Of a stretch of DNA of 64,000 nt, positions 36,651 through 45,908 are shown piece after piece. How positions within the stretch are numbered: position 1 is the stretch's first letter; each line of letters begins with the position of its first letter. Origin of the DNA: Paramagnetospirillum marisnigri (GTDB taxonomy: Bacteria; Pseudomonadota; Alphaproteobacteria; Rhodospirillales; Magnetospirillaceae); contig NZ_LWQT01000044.1 of the NCBI RefSeq assembly GCF_001650715.1, forward strand, positions 1 to 64,000, in the 5' to 3' direction. A model generated the notes under the pieces. The model worked only from the letters and a program-made list of their open reading frames with translations, made no database searches and had not been told where the DNA came from. The position numbers were made by a program, and so were the translations under genes.

Positions 36651-38351
36651 ATGGTAGGCAGGATCAGCATCGCCACGATGACCAATCTGTTCGGGGTGAC
36701 GGTTGTCCTCGGCTTCATCGCCATGGTCGGCACCAGCCTGTGGGCTATCGACGAATTGAAGGTGGGGGGGCCGGTCTACCAGCGGATCGTCCTGGGCAAG
36801 GATCTGGTGGCCGATATCCTGCCGCCGCCGGAATACGTGATCGAAGCCTATCTGGAAACCAGCCTGTTGCTGGCCGATCCCTCGGAGCTTCCCCAACGCA
36901 AGCAGGCCCTGGCCAAGCTGCGCAAGGACTATGACGATCGGCACGACTACTGGGTGGCGCAGGACTTCGACCCCCAGATCCGCGACCACCTGACCAAGGA
37001 TGCCCATGGCCCGGCCATGCTGCTGTGGCAGGCCACCGAGACCCAGTTCCTGCCCGCGCTGGAAAAGGGCGACCTGGACGCGGCGCGCGCCGCCTATGCG
37101 ATCATCTCCAAGGCCTATGGTGCCCATCGGGTCGAGATCGACCGGGTGGTCAAGGACACCGAGATCCTGACCGCCGAGACCGAGAAATTCGCCGCCGCCC
37201 GCGAATCCTCCTTCATGGCGGTGCTGTGGACGGTGTCCGGCCTGGTGCTGGCCCTGACCCTGGCCGGGGTGGTTGGGGTGATCACCGGCATGGTGCGGCC
37301 GGTCAAGGCCATGACCGCGATCATGGGCAAATTGGCGGACGGTGACTTGTCGGTGGCGGTTCCGGCCCTGGGGCGCGGCGACGAGATCGGCGCCATGGCC
37401 CACTCGGTGGAGGTGTTCAAGGAGAATGCCCGCAAGATGGAGTCCCTGCGCCGCGAGCAAGCCGAGCACGAGGCTCGTTCCGTCGCCGAACGGCGTCAGG
37501 CGCTGCACGCCACCGCCGACCATATGGAGCGCCAGGTGGTCGAGGTGATCGGCATCGTCGCCTCGGCGGCTTCCGAGCTTCAGGCCAATGCCCAGGGGCT
37601 GTCCTCCATTTCCGAGCAGACCATGGTCCGCAGCGGCGCGGTGGCGGCGGCCAGCGAGCAGGCGGCGGCCAATGTGGCGACGGTGGCGGCGGCCAGCGAG
37701 GAGCTGTCGGCCTCGTCGCGCGAGATCGCCTCGCAGGTGGTCACCGCCAGTTCCATCGCCCAAAGGGCGGCGGCCGAGGCCGCCACCACCGACGAGTTGG
37801 TGCGCGGCCTGGCGGAAGCGGCGGGCCGTATCGGCGAGGTAGTCAGCCTGATCAACGACATCGCCGCCCAGACCAACCTGCTGGCGCTCAACGCCACCAT
37901 CGAGGCGGCCAGGGCGGGCGAGGCGGGCAAGGGCTTCGCCGTGGTGGCCAACGAGGTCAAGACCCTGGCCAGCCAGACCGCGCGCGCCACCGAGGAGATC
38001 ACCGGCCAGATCGTCGGGGTGCAGACCCGCACCGACCAGGCGGTCTCCGCCATCCGCAACATCGCCGAAATCATCGAGCGCATGAACGCCATCTCGGCCT
38101 CCATCGCCGAGTCGGTGGAGCAGCAGGGCGCCGCCACCCAGGAGATTTCCCGCAATATCCAGCAGGCCCATGCGGGCACCAGCGAGGTGGCGGAAAATAT
38201 CGGCGGCGTCAACGAAGGCGCGCGCTCCAGCAGCGAGGCGGCCCGCGAGGTGCTCGAGGCGGCCGCCGAACTCAGTCACCAGGCCGAAACCCTGCGCGGC
38301 ACCATGCATCAGGTGCTGAACGGCATCCGCGACGAGGGTTCGGCCGCCTGA
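36651..38351 (+). CDS. Methyl-accepting chemotaxis protein
   Basis: 566 aa. TM1 about residues 11-33, a periplasmic helical sensor (34-187) with no PAS/Cache signature, TM2 about 190-213, HAMP (213-266) and a cytoplasmic signalling domain whose tip reads [37 protein letters not shown]. Passes ligand signals to CheA/CheW. No che genes are in the window, so it is an orphan receptor; magnetotactic and other spirilla carry many of these. Confidence 0.95.
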   Translation: MVGRISIATMTNLFGVTVVLGFIAMVGTSLWAIDELKVGGPVYQRIVLGKDLVADILPPPEYVIEAYLETSLLLADPSELPQRKQALAKLRKDYDDRHDYWVAQDFDPQIRDHLTKDAHGPAMLLWQATETQFLPALEKGDLDAARAAYAIISKAYGAHRVEIDRVVKDTEILTAETEKFAAARESSFMAVLWTVSGLVLALTLAGVVGVITGMVRPVKAMTAIMGKLADGDLSVAVPALGRGDEIGAMAHSVEVFKENARKMESLRREQAEHEARSVAERRQALHATADHMERQVVEVIGIVASAASELQANAQGLSSISEQTMVRSGAVAAASEQAAANVATVAAASEELSASSREIASQVVTASSIAQRAAAEAATTDELVRGLAEAAGRIGEVVSLINDIAAQTNLLALNATIEAARAGEAGKGFAVVANEVKTLASQTARATEEITGQIVGVQTRTDQAVSAIRNIAEIIERMNAISASIAESVEQQGAATQEISRNIQQAHAGTSEVAENIGGVNEGARSSSEAAREVLEAAAELSHQAETLRGTMHQVLNGIRDEGSAA

Positions 38352-38430
38352 CGGGGCGGCCCAGCCCCCATCTTCCCAGACTTCCCGTCCCGTGCTTAAA
38401 TCCAGGGATGGGAGAGTTGGGAGAGCGCGG

Positions 38431-38715
38431 TTGAGCGAGTCCAAGACCGTTCGCGTCGTCATCGAGGGCCGGGTCCAGGGCGTGTGGTATCGCGGCTGGA
38501 CCATCGAGCAGGCCGCCGCCCGGGGATTGGCCGGATGGGTGCGCAATCGCTCCGACGGCTCGGTGGAGGCGGTCTTCCATGGCCCGGCCGTCACCGTCGA
38601 CGACATGGTCCATGCCTGCCATCGCGGTCCCCCCGCCGCTTCCGTTGCCCGCGTCTCGGTGGAACCCTCCGTCGAGACGGTGGGCCACGACTTCCACCAG
38701 CGTCCCACCGCATGA
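38431..38715 (+). CDS. acyP: Acylphosphatase
   Basis: 94 aa, normal for the family. Hydrolyses acyl phosphates. VVIEGRVQGVWYRGWT carries the catalytic Arg, and GLAGWVRNRSDGSVEAVF the catalytic Asn. The start is a TTG at 38431 with GGGAG upstream; no ATG fits the frame. The stop overlaps the next gene as ATGA. Confidence 0.9.
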   Translation: MSESKTVRVVIEGRVQGVWYRGWTIEQAAARGLAGWVRNRSDGSVEAVFHGPAVTVDDMVHACHRGPPAASVARVSVEPSVETVGHDFHQRPTA

Positions 38716-40112
38716 CTCTTCGCCTCACCCGCCGCCAAGTCCTTGCCGGAGCCGCCGCCATGACCCTTGCCAAGCCCGAAGCCCAAGCCGCCGCCCGCCA
38801 GTTCCCCAAGGATTTCTTCTGGGGCGCCTCCACCGCCGCCTATCAGATCGAGGGCGCCTACGACACCGATGGTCGGGGCATGACCATCTGGGACAAGTTC
38901 ACCGCCGACGGAAAGATCATGGATGGGTCCAGCGCCAAGGTGGCCTGCGACCACTACCACCGCTATCCGGAAGACATTGCCCTGATGAAGGCGGCGGGTT
39001 TCAACGCCTATCGCTTCTCGCTGGCCTGGCCGCGCATCATCCCGGCGGGAACCGGCGCGGTGAACCCCAAGGGCCTCGATTTCTACGACCGGCTGGTGGA
39101 CAAGATCCTGGAGGCGGGCATCCGCCCCATGGCCTGCCTCTACCACTGGGACCTGCCGCAGCCGCTGGAGGACAAGGGCGGCTGGCAGGGGCGCGAGATC
39201 GTCGGCCCCTTCGCCGAATACGCCGCCATCGCGTCGAAGCGCCTGGGCGACCGGGTCAAGGACTGGTTCATGCTGAACGAGCCCAATGTGGTGGCCATCA
39301 TCGGCTATGGCATCGGCGAGCACGCGCCGGGCTACAAGCTGGGCGAGGACGGCATCCTGAAGGCGCTGCACCACCAGAACCTGGCCCAGGGCGCCGCGCT
39401 CCGCGCCATCCGCGCCGAATATCCCAAGGCCAATCTGGGCACCGTCATCAACCTGCAGCCCTGCCGCTCCCAGGACGACGACCCGAAGAACAAGGCCGCC
39501 GCCATCCGCTGGGACGCGGTGTGGAACCGGGTGCCGCTGGACGGCGTCCTGCGCGGCGCCATTCCCGACGTGCTGGCCGAGAAGATGGCCGCCATCGTCA
39601 AGCCCGGCGATCTGGAGGCCATCAAGTTCCCCCTCGACCTGCTGGGCATCAACTACTATTCCCGCATGACCATGAAGCACGAGGAAGGCCATCCCTTCGA
39701 CGTGTTCTGGGGCGATGCCCATTGCGACCGCTGGACCGCCATGGCCTGGCCGGTGCAGCCGGACGGGCTCTACGACTTGCTGCGCGAATTCAAGGAGCTC
39801 TACGGCAATCCGCCGGTCTTCATCGCCGAGAACGGCGCCGCCTATGACGACGTGGTCAGCCCCGATGGACAGGTTCACGATTCCGAGCGGGTGGCCTTCA
39901 TCCGTGACCATGTGGCCGAGGTCGGCCGCGCCCTGGGCGACGGCTGCAACGTCAAGGGCTACCTGGTGTGGTCGCTGCTGGACAATTTCGAATGGGCCTA
40001 TGGCCTGTCCAAGCGGTTCGGCATCGTCCGGGTGGATTACGACACCCTGAAGCGCACGCCCAAGGACAGCTATAAGTGGTTCGCCGAGGTGATTCGAACC
40101 GGGCGAGTCTAG
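38712..40112 (+). CDS. GH1 beta-glucosidase with Tat-like signal
   Basis: 466 aa. Glycoside hydrolase family 1: acid/base Glu in WFMLNEPN and nucleophile Glu in VFIAENGAAYDD, plus FFWGASTAAYQIEGA at the start and SLLDNFEWAYGLSKRFGIV at the end. The N-terminus MTLRLTRRQVLAGAAAMTLA with Ala-rich end looks like a twin-arginine signal, so the enzyme is probably periplasmic, unusual for GH1, which is mostly cytoplasmic. ATG 38712 overlaps the acylphosphatase stop. Confidence 0.93.
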   Translation: MTLRLTRRQVLAGAAAMTLAKPEAQAAARQFPKDFFWGASTAAYQIEGAYDTDGRGMTIWDKFTADGKIMDGSSAKVACDHYHRYPEDIALMKAAGFNAYRFSLAWPRIIPAGTGAVNPKGLDFYDRLVDKILEAGIRPMACLYHWDLPQPLEDKGGWQGREIVGPFAEYAAIASKRLGDRVKDWFMLNEPNVVAIIGYGIGEHAPGYKLGEDGILKALHHQNLAQGAALRAIRAEYPKANLGTVINLQPCRSQDDDPKNKAAAIRWDAVWNRVPLDGVLRGAIPDVLAEKMAAIVKPGDLEAIKFPLDLLGINYYSRMTMKHEEGHPFDVFWGDAHCDRWTAMAWPVQPDGLYDLLREFKELYGNPPVFIAENGAAYDDVVSPDGQVHDSERVAFIRDHVAEVGRALGDGCNVKGYLVWSLLDNFEWAYGLSKRFGIVRVDYDTLKRTPKDSYKWFAEVIRTGRV

Positions 40113-40322
40113 AGTGCGATGGCATTGGATCGGGCGTCCGCGCCATGATCCCAATGTCTGAATCTCCCTCTAATCTATTGATGGAGTGGCGGATTCAGCT
40201 GTGATGGTTGACCGCATGGCGATTCAACATCAAGGCATCCGGCTCTGACGCCCCTTGACTCCGCCTGCCGGTCCATGCGAACGACACATCCGGCCGAAAG
40301 GGGTCGGCAGGAGGGACGAGAA

Positions 40323-41210
40323 ATGTCGCGAGGTTTGGTTTCCATTGCCGCGGCCGCGGCGATCGTCATGCTGGGGGCTTGCGCCACTCTTCCCGATGAT
40401 CCGGAGGAGCGGGCGGAGGCCGAGGCCGTCAACGATCCGCTGGAGCCGACCAACCGCGCCGTCTACGACTTCAACAGCGCCCTGGACAAGGCGGTGATGG
40501 AGCCCGTCGCCGAAGCCTATCGCGAGAATTTCCCCGATTGGTTCCGGCGCGCCGTCCATAATTTCCTGGCCAATCTGGAAGAACCCTATATCGCCGGCAA
40601 CGATCTGCTGCAGGGCAATCCCGAGGCCGCCGCCGACGCGCTGGGCCGCTTCATGATCAACTCCACCTGGGGCCTGTTCGGCACCCGTGACGTGGTGGCG
40701 GAAACCGGCGGCGCCAAGCCGCACAAGACCGATATCGGCGTCACCTTCGCCGTCTGGGGCGTTCCCGAAGGTCCCTATCTGATGCTGCCGTTCTTCGGCC
40801 CGGCCAGCACCCGCGACGGGGCCGGGCGCGCCGCCGACTTCTTCGCCCATCCCACCGGCCATGTGCTGGGGGCTTATGGCCTCGAAGCGGCGGGCTATGC
40901 CCAAACCGGCGCCAGCGTGCTGGATTCTCGGACCGAATACCTGGACCCCATCAAGGAAATCCGCCGGACCTCGCTGGACGAATACGCCACCTTCCGCTCG
41001 CTGTTCCGCCAGAACCGCGAGGCGACCATCAACGCCGCCCTGGCCGGGCACAAGCGGCCCGCCGCCGAGGTGCCGAGCACGGCCGTCCCGGCGGCTTCGG
41101 GGGCCACCCCGGCCGCCGCTCCCGCCATTCCGGCACCCGCCGGGGCCGGTCAGCCGGGCGACCCCGACGCGCCGTCCAGCGCCGTGGAATTCATCGATCA
41201 GAAGAAATAG
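40323..41210 (+). CDS. mlaA: MlaA (VacJ) outer-membrane lipoprotein
   Basis: 295 aa. Takes phospholipids out of the outer leaflet of the outer membrane for retrograde transport. Lipobox LGAC near residue 20. The body is typical: NDPLEPTNRAVYDFNSALDK, NFLANLEEPYIAGNDLLQGN, GRFMINSTWGLFG, LMLPFFGPASTRDG. A Pro/Ala-rich tail (about 245-295) follows. AGGAGG precedes the ATG. The Mla ABC genes are not adjacent. Confidence 0.95.
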   Translation: MSRGLVSIAAAAAIVMLGACATLPDDPEERAEAEAVNDPLEPTNRAVYDFNSALDKAVMEPVAEAYRENFPDWFRRAVHNFLANLEEPYIAGNDLLQGNPEAAADALGRFMINSTWGLFGTRDVVAETGGAKPHKTDIGVTFAVWGVPEGPYLMLPFFGPASTRDGAGRAADFFAHPTGHVLGAYGLEAAGYAQTGASVLDSRTEYLDPIKEIRRTSLDEYATFRSLFRQNREATINAALAGHKRPAAEVPSTAVPAASGATPAAAPAIPAPAGAGQPGDPDAPSSAVEFIDQKK

Positions 41211-41216
41211 GAGCCA

Positions 41217-41254
41217 CACCCCTCCCGCCTATGCCGACCGGCCAGGGAGGGGTG
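41217..41254 (+). terminator. Hairpin after mlaA
   Basis: CACCCCTCCC (41217-41226) pairs perfectly with GGGAGGGGTG (41245-41254), followed by AAAAA. On the plus strand no T run follows, so it may act as a processing hairpin or as a weak terminator. Confidence 0.45.
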
Positions 41255-41329
41255 AAAAACCTTGAAGGCTTTATGGGAATTTGCTTTCCTTCAGATAATA
41301 GTAATTCCAGCTTGTCAGCAGGTGACGAC

Positions 41330-41743
41330 ATGGCCGCCATTGAGCCCGTTCGCGTGGACAGTGACCGTCTCCGCGAGGCAGGTATTCGCCCCACCAGCCA
41401 GCGCCTGGGGGTTATGCGGGCCATCCGCGAGGGTGGTCGCCGCCATTTGACTCCGGAAAGCTTTCATCGCGAACTCAGCGATGCCGGGATCCGGATGTCG
41501 CTGGCCACGGTCTACAACACCTTGAACAATTTTGCCGAAGCCGGCTTGCTGCGCCGTGTCGGTGTGGGCGACCGCACTTGGTTCTGCACCAATACCGGCG
41601 AACACCACCACTTCTATGACGTGGTCAGCGGCCAGTTGGAGGACATCCACGGCCCGCAGCCCCAGGTGATCGACCTGCCCCAGGCGCCACCGGGCATGGC
41701 CATCCAGGGCATCGACGTGGTGATCAAGGTCCGCCGTATCTGA
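41330..41743 (+). CDS. irr: Fur-family iron response regulator Irr
   Basis: 137 aa. Winged-helix DNA-binding domain (GIRPTSQRLGVMRAI, MSLATVYNTLNNFAEAGLL) and a dimerization part with the Irr-type HHH motif (GEHHHFYDVVSGQLEDI). The CxxC zinc pairs of Fur are missing, as in Irr, which senses heme and represses or activates iron and heme genes. ATG 41330 is preferred because a GATAAT -10-like element at 41294-41299 lies inside the longer frame from 41273. An inverted GGAATT/AATTCC (41277-41282, 41303-41308) is nearby. Confidence 0.88.
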   Translation: MAAIEPVRVDSDRLREAGIRPTSQRLGVMRAIREGGRRHLTPESFHRELSDAGIRMSLATVYNTLNNFAEAGLLRRVGVGDRTWFCTNTGEHHHFYDVVSGQLEDIHGPQPQVIDLPQAPPGMAIQGIDVVIKVRRI

Positions 41744-41764
41744 TCGGGCTGGATGGGGCGCCGC

Positions 41765-43861
41765 TCAGCGCCCCGCCCCCACGCCCGCCGCCCGGTCCAG
41801 GGCGCCCAGGACATCCGAATCACTCAACAGTTCCGGCAAGGCGATGCCGTCCGGCGCCGCCGGACCATAAACCGCGTTGAACGGAATGCCGTAGCGGCCG
41901 AATGACGCCAGATAGCGGGCGATGCCGTCATCGGGCCGCGTCCAGTCGGCCTTCATGGCCACGGTCTGGGCGGCGCCCAGCCGCTTGGCCACCGGGCCGC
42001 GCTCGATGACCGCCGCCTTGTTGACCTTGCAGGTGATGCACCAGTCGGCGGTGACGTCGACGAACACCACCTTGCCCTCGCCCACCAGCCGGGGAATGGC
42101 GCTGGCGTCGAACGCCACCCAGGCGACGGAGCCGGTATCGGCCGAGCCGCGCGCCGCCTCGCCGCCGTGGAAAGGCGCCGCCACCGCCAGACCGGCCAGG
42201 GCGGCGACGCAAGCCATCACCGCCGAGCGTGACGATGGCGGCAGCCGGGGCTTCAGCGCCAGGATCAGCACCGCTCCCGCCACCGCGCCGCCCGAGACCA
42301 GCGCCACGGCGATGCCCGCCTGCGCCGCCAGCACGCTCAGCAGCCAGACACCGGTCGCCGCCAGCGCCAGGCCCAGCAGCTTGCGCACGGTGATCATCCA
42401 GCGACCGGGACGGGGCAGGCGCAGGGCCGCGTCGGGCCACAGGGCCACCGCCAGGAAGGGCGCCGCCATGCCCAGGCCCAGGGCGGCGAAGATGGCGATG
42501 ATCTCCACCGGACCACGCGCCAGGGCAAAGCCGATGGCGGTGCCCAGGAACGGCGCCGAGCATGGCGTGGCCAGCACGGTGGCGAAGGCCCCCGACAGGA
42601 AATGCCCCAGCACGGTGTGATGGCGCCCGCCGCCGCCCGCATTCATCAGCCAGCCGGGCAGGGGGATCTCGAAGGCGCCCCACAGATTGGCGGCGAACAG
42701 GGCCAACAGCACCACCATCACCGCCAGGAAGCCGGGCTGCTGGAACTGGATGCCCCAGCCCACCGCCTGGCCCGCCTGCTTGACGGCGATGGCCAGGGCG
42801 GCCAGGGCCAGGAACGAGACGAAGATACCCGCCGCCGAGGCGATGAAGCTGGCTCGCACATGGCCGCGTTCGCCGCCGCCATGGCCCAGGATGCCCAGCA
42901 GCTTGATGGACAGAACCGGCAGGACGCAGGGCATCAGGTTGAGGATCAGCCCGCCCAGCAGCGCCACCGCCAGCATGCCCCACAACCCGGTTTCGGGTGG
43001 ATTGACGGTGGGGGGCGGGGCTGGCATGGCCAGGGGGGTGACGCTGGTCTCCAGGCTGCGCAGCCCGTCGGTCACGGTCACCCGCAGCGTCTGGCCCGCC
43101 AGTGGCTTTTGCACCGTGCCGGGGGTGACGGGAATCTCCAGCAAGGCGGAGCGGCGATCGCTGGACAGGGTGACGCGCGGTTGGCCGAACCCGGCCACCT
43201 CCTCGGCCTCGACGAAGGCGTCGGGCTCGGTCAGGGGCTCGCTGGCGGCCAGGGACAGGCGCAGCACGGCGCCGTCGCCCTCGCCGAAGGTCTCGGGCCG
43301 CTCCAGGGCGAGGCCGTGGCGGATACCGTCGCCGGGGACCAGGGCGGCGAAGCGGCTGATCACATGGGCGGCCTCGGACGGCAGCGCCGCCCCGGCGGGC
43401 AGGTCCAGGGCCAGTTCCGCCTTCTGCGGTACGCAAATCTGCGAGCAGGCCAGGAAATCCACCGCTAGGCGCGCCGCAACCGGCTGGCCGGGGGTGATGA
43501 CCGGCACGTCCAGCGGCAGCACCACCTCGCCCACATAACCGTGGTTCTGCAGTCCCGCCAGCACGAAGCGGTGGGGGGCGGGCCAGCGGATGGCGGGCTC
43601 GCCCAGATTGGCCGACCCGGCCCAGTCCAGCCGGGGGGGATAGCCGGCGTCGCCGGGGCTGCGCCAATAGATCTTCCAGCCGGGCTGAAGTTGGAACTGC
43701 ACCCCCAGGCGCAACTCGGCGGCTTGTCCCACCGAAGTGGTGGCGGCCACCAGCCGCACCCGGCCGGATTCGCTGGCGGCCCAATCCGATTCACCCGGAG
43801 CGGCGGCGAAGACTGCCGTCATTCCCAGCCACAGCATCAACACAGCGAGCAACACGCGCAT
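41765..43861 (-). CDS. DsbD/ScsB-like thiol:disulfide reductase
   Basis: 698 aa. Moves reducing power across the inner membrane to periplasmic proteins. Signal peptide (residues 1-20), N-terminal periplasmic domain with CSQIC, a multi-span core with PCVLPVLSIK and PCSAPFLG Cys, and a C-terminal thioredoxin domain with ADWCITCKVNK. The long N-terminal domain resembles ScsB and CcdA-extended DsbD. ATG 43861 is chosen because the longer frame reaches into a repeat element. The symbol is left open because dsbD and scsB cannot be told apart here. Confidence 0.9.
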   Translation of the reverse strand: MRVLLAVLMLWLGMTAVFAAAPGESDWAASESGRVRLVAATTSVGQAAELRLGVQFQLQPGWKIYWRSPGDAGYPPRLDWAGSANLGEPAIRWPAPHRFVLAGLQNHGYVGEVVLPLDVPVITPGQPVAARLAVDFLACSQICVPQKAELALDLPAGAALPSEAAHVISRFAALVPGDGIRHGLALERPETFGEGDGAVLRLSLAASEPLTEPDAFVEAEEVAGFGQPRVTLSSDRRSALLEIPVTPGTVQKPLAGQTLRVTVTDGLRSLETSVTPLAMPAPPPTVNPPETGLWGMLAVALLGGLILNLMPCVLPVLSIKLLGILGHGGGERGHVRASFIASAAGIFVSFLALAALAIAVKQAGQAVGWGIQFQQPGFLAVMVVLLALFAANLWGAFEIPLPGWLMNAGGGGRHHTVLGHFLSGAFATVLATPCSAPFLGTAIGFALARGPVEIIAIFAALGLGMAAPFLAVALWPDAALRLPRPGRWMITVRKLLGLALAATGVWLLSVLAAQAGIAVALVSGGAVAGAVLILALKPRLPPSSRSAVMACVAALAGLAVAAPFHGGEAARGSADTGSVAWVAFDASAIPRLVGEGKVVFVDVTADWCITCKVNKAAVIERGPVAKRLGAAQTVAMKADWTRPDDGIARYLASFGRYGIPFNAVYGPAAPDGIALPELLSDSDVLGALDRAAGVGAGR

Positions 43862-43883
43862 GATGGCCTTACAATCCGTATCT

Positions 43884-43987
43884 GTCATTCCGAGCGCAAG
43901 CGAGGAATCTCCGCTTGGGATGGCGGTTTCCCACTGGAACAGCCGAGCCAGAACGGGATTCCTCCTCCCGGTGGTCGTCGGAATGAC
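43884..43987. repeat. 104-bp palindromic intergenic repeat
   Basis: Ends are perfect inverted GTCATTCCGA (43884-43893) and TCGGAATGAC (43978-43987). A second inverted motif, GAGGAATC/GATTCCTC, is inside. It lies between dsbD and kup. Same type as the GTCATTCCGAGCGnAnGCGAGGAATC repeats dispersed in many proteobacterial genomes. Confidence 0.7.
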
Positions 43988-44012
43988 CCATCACATGGGG
44001 GCTTCTCCGCCC

Positions 44013-45905
44013 TTACATCTGGACCTGAATGCCCAACTCCACCACGCGCCCGGCGGGAATGCGGAAGAAGTCGGTGGCCGAGACCGCGTTGCGGCCCATC
44101 ACCACGTAGAGGCGTTCCCGCCATTCCGCCATTTCGGGATGGACGGACGGGACCACCGTCTCGCGGCCCAGGAAGAATGATGTATCCATCATGTCGAATT
44201 CAAGTCCGAAGGCCTTGCACAGCCGCAGCACCTTGGGAATGTCCGGCTCCTGGAAGAAGCCGTAGCGCACCGTGATGCGGTAGAAGCCCTCGGCGAGGCC
44301 CTCCACCACCACCCGGTCGCGGGCGGGGATGCGGGGAATGTCTTCGGTCACCACCGTCATGAACACCACCCGCTGATGCAGGGCCTTGTTGTGCTTCATG
44401 TTGTGCAGCAGCGCGATGGGCACGGTATCGGGATCGCCGGTCATGAAGATGGCGGTGCCGCGCACCCGGAGCGTGTTCTCGGAATCCTTGACCTGCTTCA
44501 GGAACAGGTCGAGCGGCATGGCGCCCTCGGCCAGGCGCTTGGCCAGGATGACGCGGCCGCGCCGCCAGGTGGCCATCAGCAGGAACATGATGGCGCCCAC
44601 CGCCAGGGGGAACCAGCCGCCATGGGCCACTTTCAGCAGGTTGGCGCCAAGGAAGGCAAAGTCGATGGCCAGAAAAATCACGCCGAGACCGATGCACAGG
44701 CCCAGCGGCCATTTCCACATGGTGCGCGCCACCACCAGCGCCAGCAAGGTGGTGGTGGCCATGGTGCCGGTCACCGCGATGCCGTAGGCGGCGGCGAGGT
44801 TGGACGAACTCTTGAATCCCACCACCAGGGCGATGATGCCCAGCAACAGCCCCCAATTGGCGCGCGGAATGTAGATCTGCCCCTCTTCCTCGTCGGATGT
44901 GTGGCGGATGTCCAGCCGGGGCGAATAGCCCAGCTGCACCGCTTGGCGCGACAGCGAGAACACGCCCGAGATCACCGCCTGGCTGGCGATGACCGTGGCC
45001 AGGGTCGACAACGCCACCAAGGGGTACAGCGCCCAGTCGGGGGCCAGCAGATAGAAGGGATTACTGACGGCCTCGGGTTGGTCCAGGATCAGGGCGGCCT
45101 GACCGAAATAGCTGAGCGTCAGGGCGGGCAGCACCAGGACGAACCAGGAAAGCTGGATGGGCAGCTTGCCGAAATGCCCCATATCGGCATAAAGCGCCTC
45201 GCCGCCGGTGACCGCCAGCACCACCGAGCCCAGCACCACGAAGCCGATCCAGCCGTGATTGACCAGGAACACGGCGCCATAGGCGGGATTGATGGCGGCC
45301 AGGATACTGGGATGGCCGATCACTTCGATCAGGCCGAGTGTGGCGATGGTGATGAACCACACGGTCATCACCGGGCCGAACAGGCGGCCGACGATTTCGG
45401 TGCCGTGGCTCTGGATGGCGAACAGCACCACCAGTACCGCCAGGGTGATGGGGACCACGAAGGGCTGGAACATGGGGGTCCCGACCTCGAGGCCCTCCAC
45501 CGCCGACAGCACCGAGATGGCCGGGGTGATCATGCCGTCGCCGAAGAACAGCGCCGCACCGGCCAGTCCCAGCGAGGCCAGCAGGCCGGTGCGTCTCTTG
45601 TCGGTACCGGTGGCGCGCATGGCCAGTGCCAGCAGCGCCAGGATGCCGCCCTCGCCCCGGTTGTCGGCACGCATGACGAACAGCACGTATTTCAGGGTCA
45701 CCACGATGATGATGGCCCAGAATACCAGCGAGGCGATGCCGTAGATGTTCTCGGGGGTCAGCGGCGCCCCATGGGCGGGATTGAAGCATTCCTTCAAGGT
45801 GTAGAGCGGGCTGGTGCCGATATCGCCATAGACCACGCCCAGGGCGGCCAGTGACAGCCCCGCCAGGCGCTTCATATCGGTTTTGTCTGGGGTGTCGGCT
45901 GCCAT
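44013..45905 (-). CDS. kup: Low-affinity potassium transporter Kup (copy 1)
   Basis: 630 aa. Inner-membrane K+:H+ symporter with 12 helices. The family start ALGVVYGDIGTSPLYTLKE and the loops DNRGEGGILALLAL, FFGDGMITPAISVLSAVEGL, VTGGEALYADMGHFGK and YGIAVTGTM are intact. The C-terminal cytoplasmic domain (after about 480) ends ISATDFFRIPAGRVVELG-like. It starts 3 bp after the stop of a second kup gene. Confidence 0.97.
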   Translation of the reverse strand: MAADTPDKTDMKRLAGLSLAALGVVYGDIGTSPLYTLKECFNPAHGAPLTPENIYGIASLVFWAIIIVVTLKYVLFVMRADNRGEGGILALLALAMRATGTDKRRTGLLASLGLAGAALFFGDGMITPAISVLSAVEGLEVGTPMFQPFVVPITLAVLVVLFAIQSHGTEIVGRLFGPVMTVWFITIATLGLIEVIGHPSILAAINPAYGAVFLVNHGWIGFVVLGSVVLAVTGGEALYADMGHFGKLPIQLSWFVLVLPALTLSYFGQAALILDQPEAVSNPFYLLAPDWALYPLVALSTLATVIASQAVISGVFSLSRQAVQLGYSPRLDIRHTSDEEEGQIYIPRANWGLLLGIIALVVGFKSSSNLAAAYGIAVTGTMATTTLLALVVARTMWKWPLGLCIGLGVIFLAIDFAFLGANLLKVAHGGWFPLAVGAIMFLLMATWRRGRVILAKRLAEGAMPLDLFLKQVKDSENTLRVRGTAIFMTGDPDTVPIALLHNMKHNKALHQRVVFMTVVTEDIPRIPARDRVVVEGLAEGFYRITVRYGFFQEPDIPKVLRLCKAFGLEFDMMDTSFFLGRETVVPSVHPEMAEWRERLYVVMGRNAVSATDFFRIPAGRVVELGIQVQM

Positions 45906-45908
45906 GGC

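Noticed and set aside
36606-40154. 1182-aa minus-strand frame
   Set aside because: Antisense to the chemoreceptor, acylphosphatase and GH1 genes, all of which have clear motifs.
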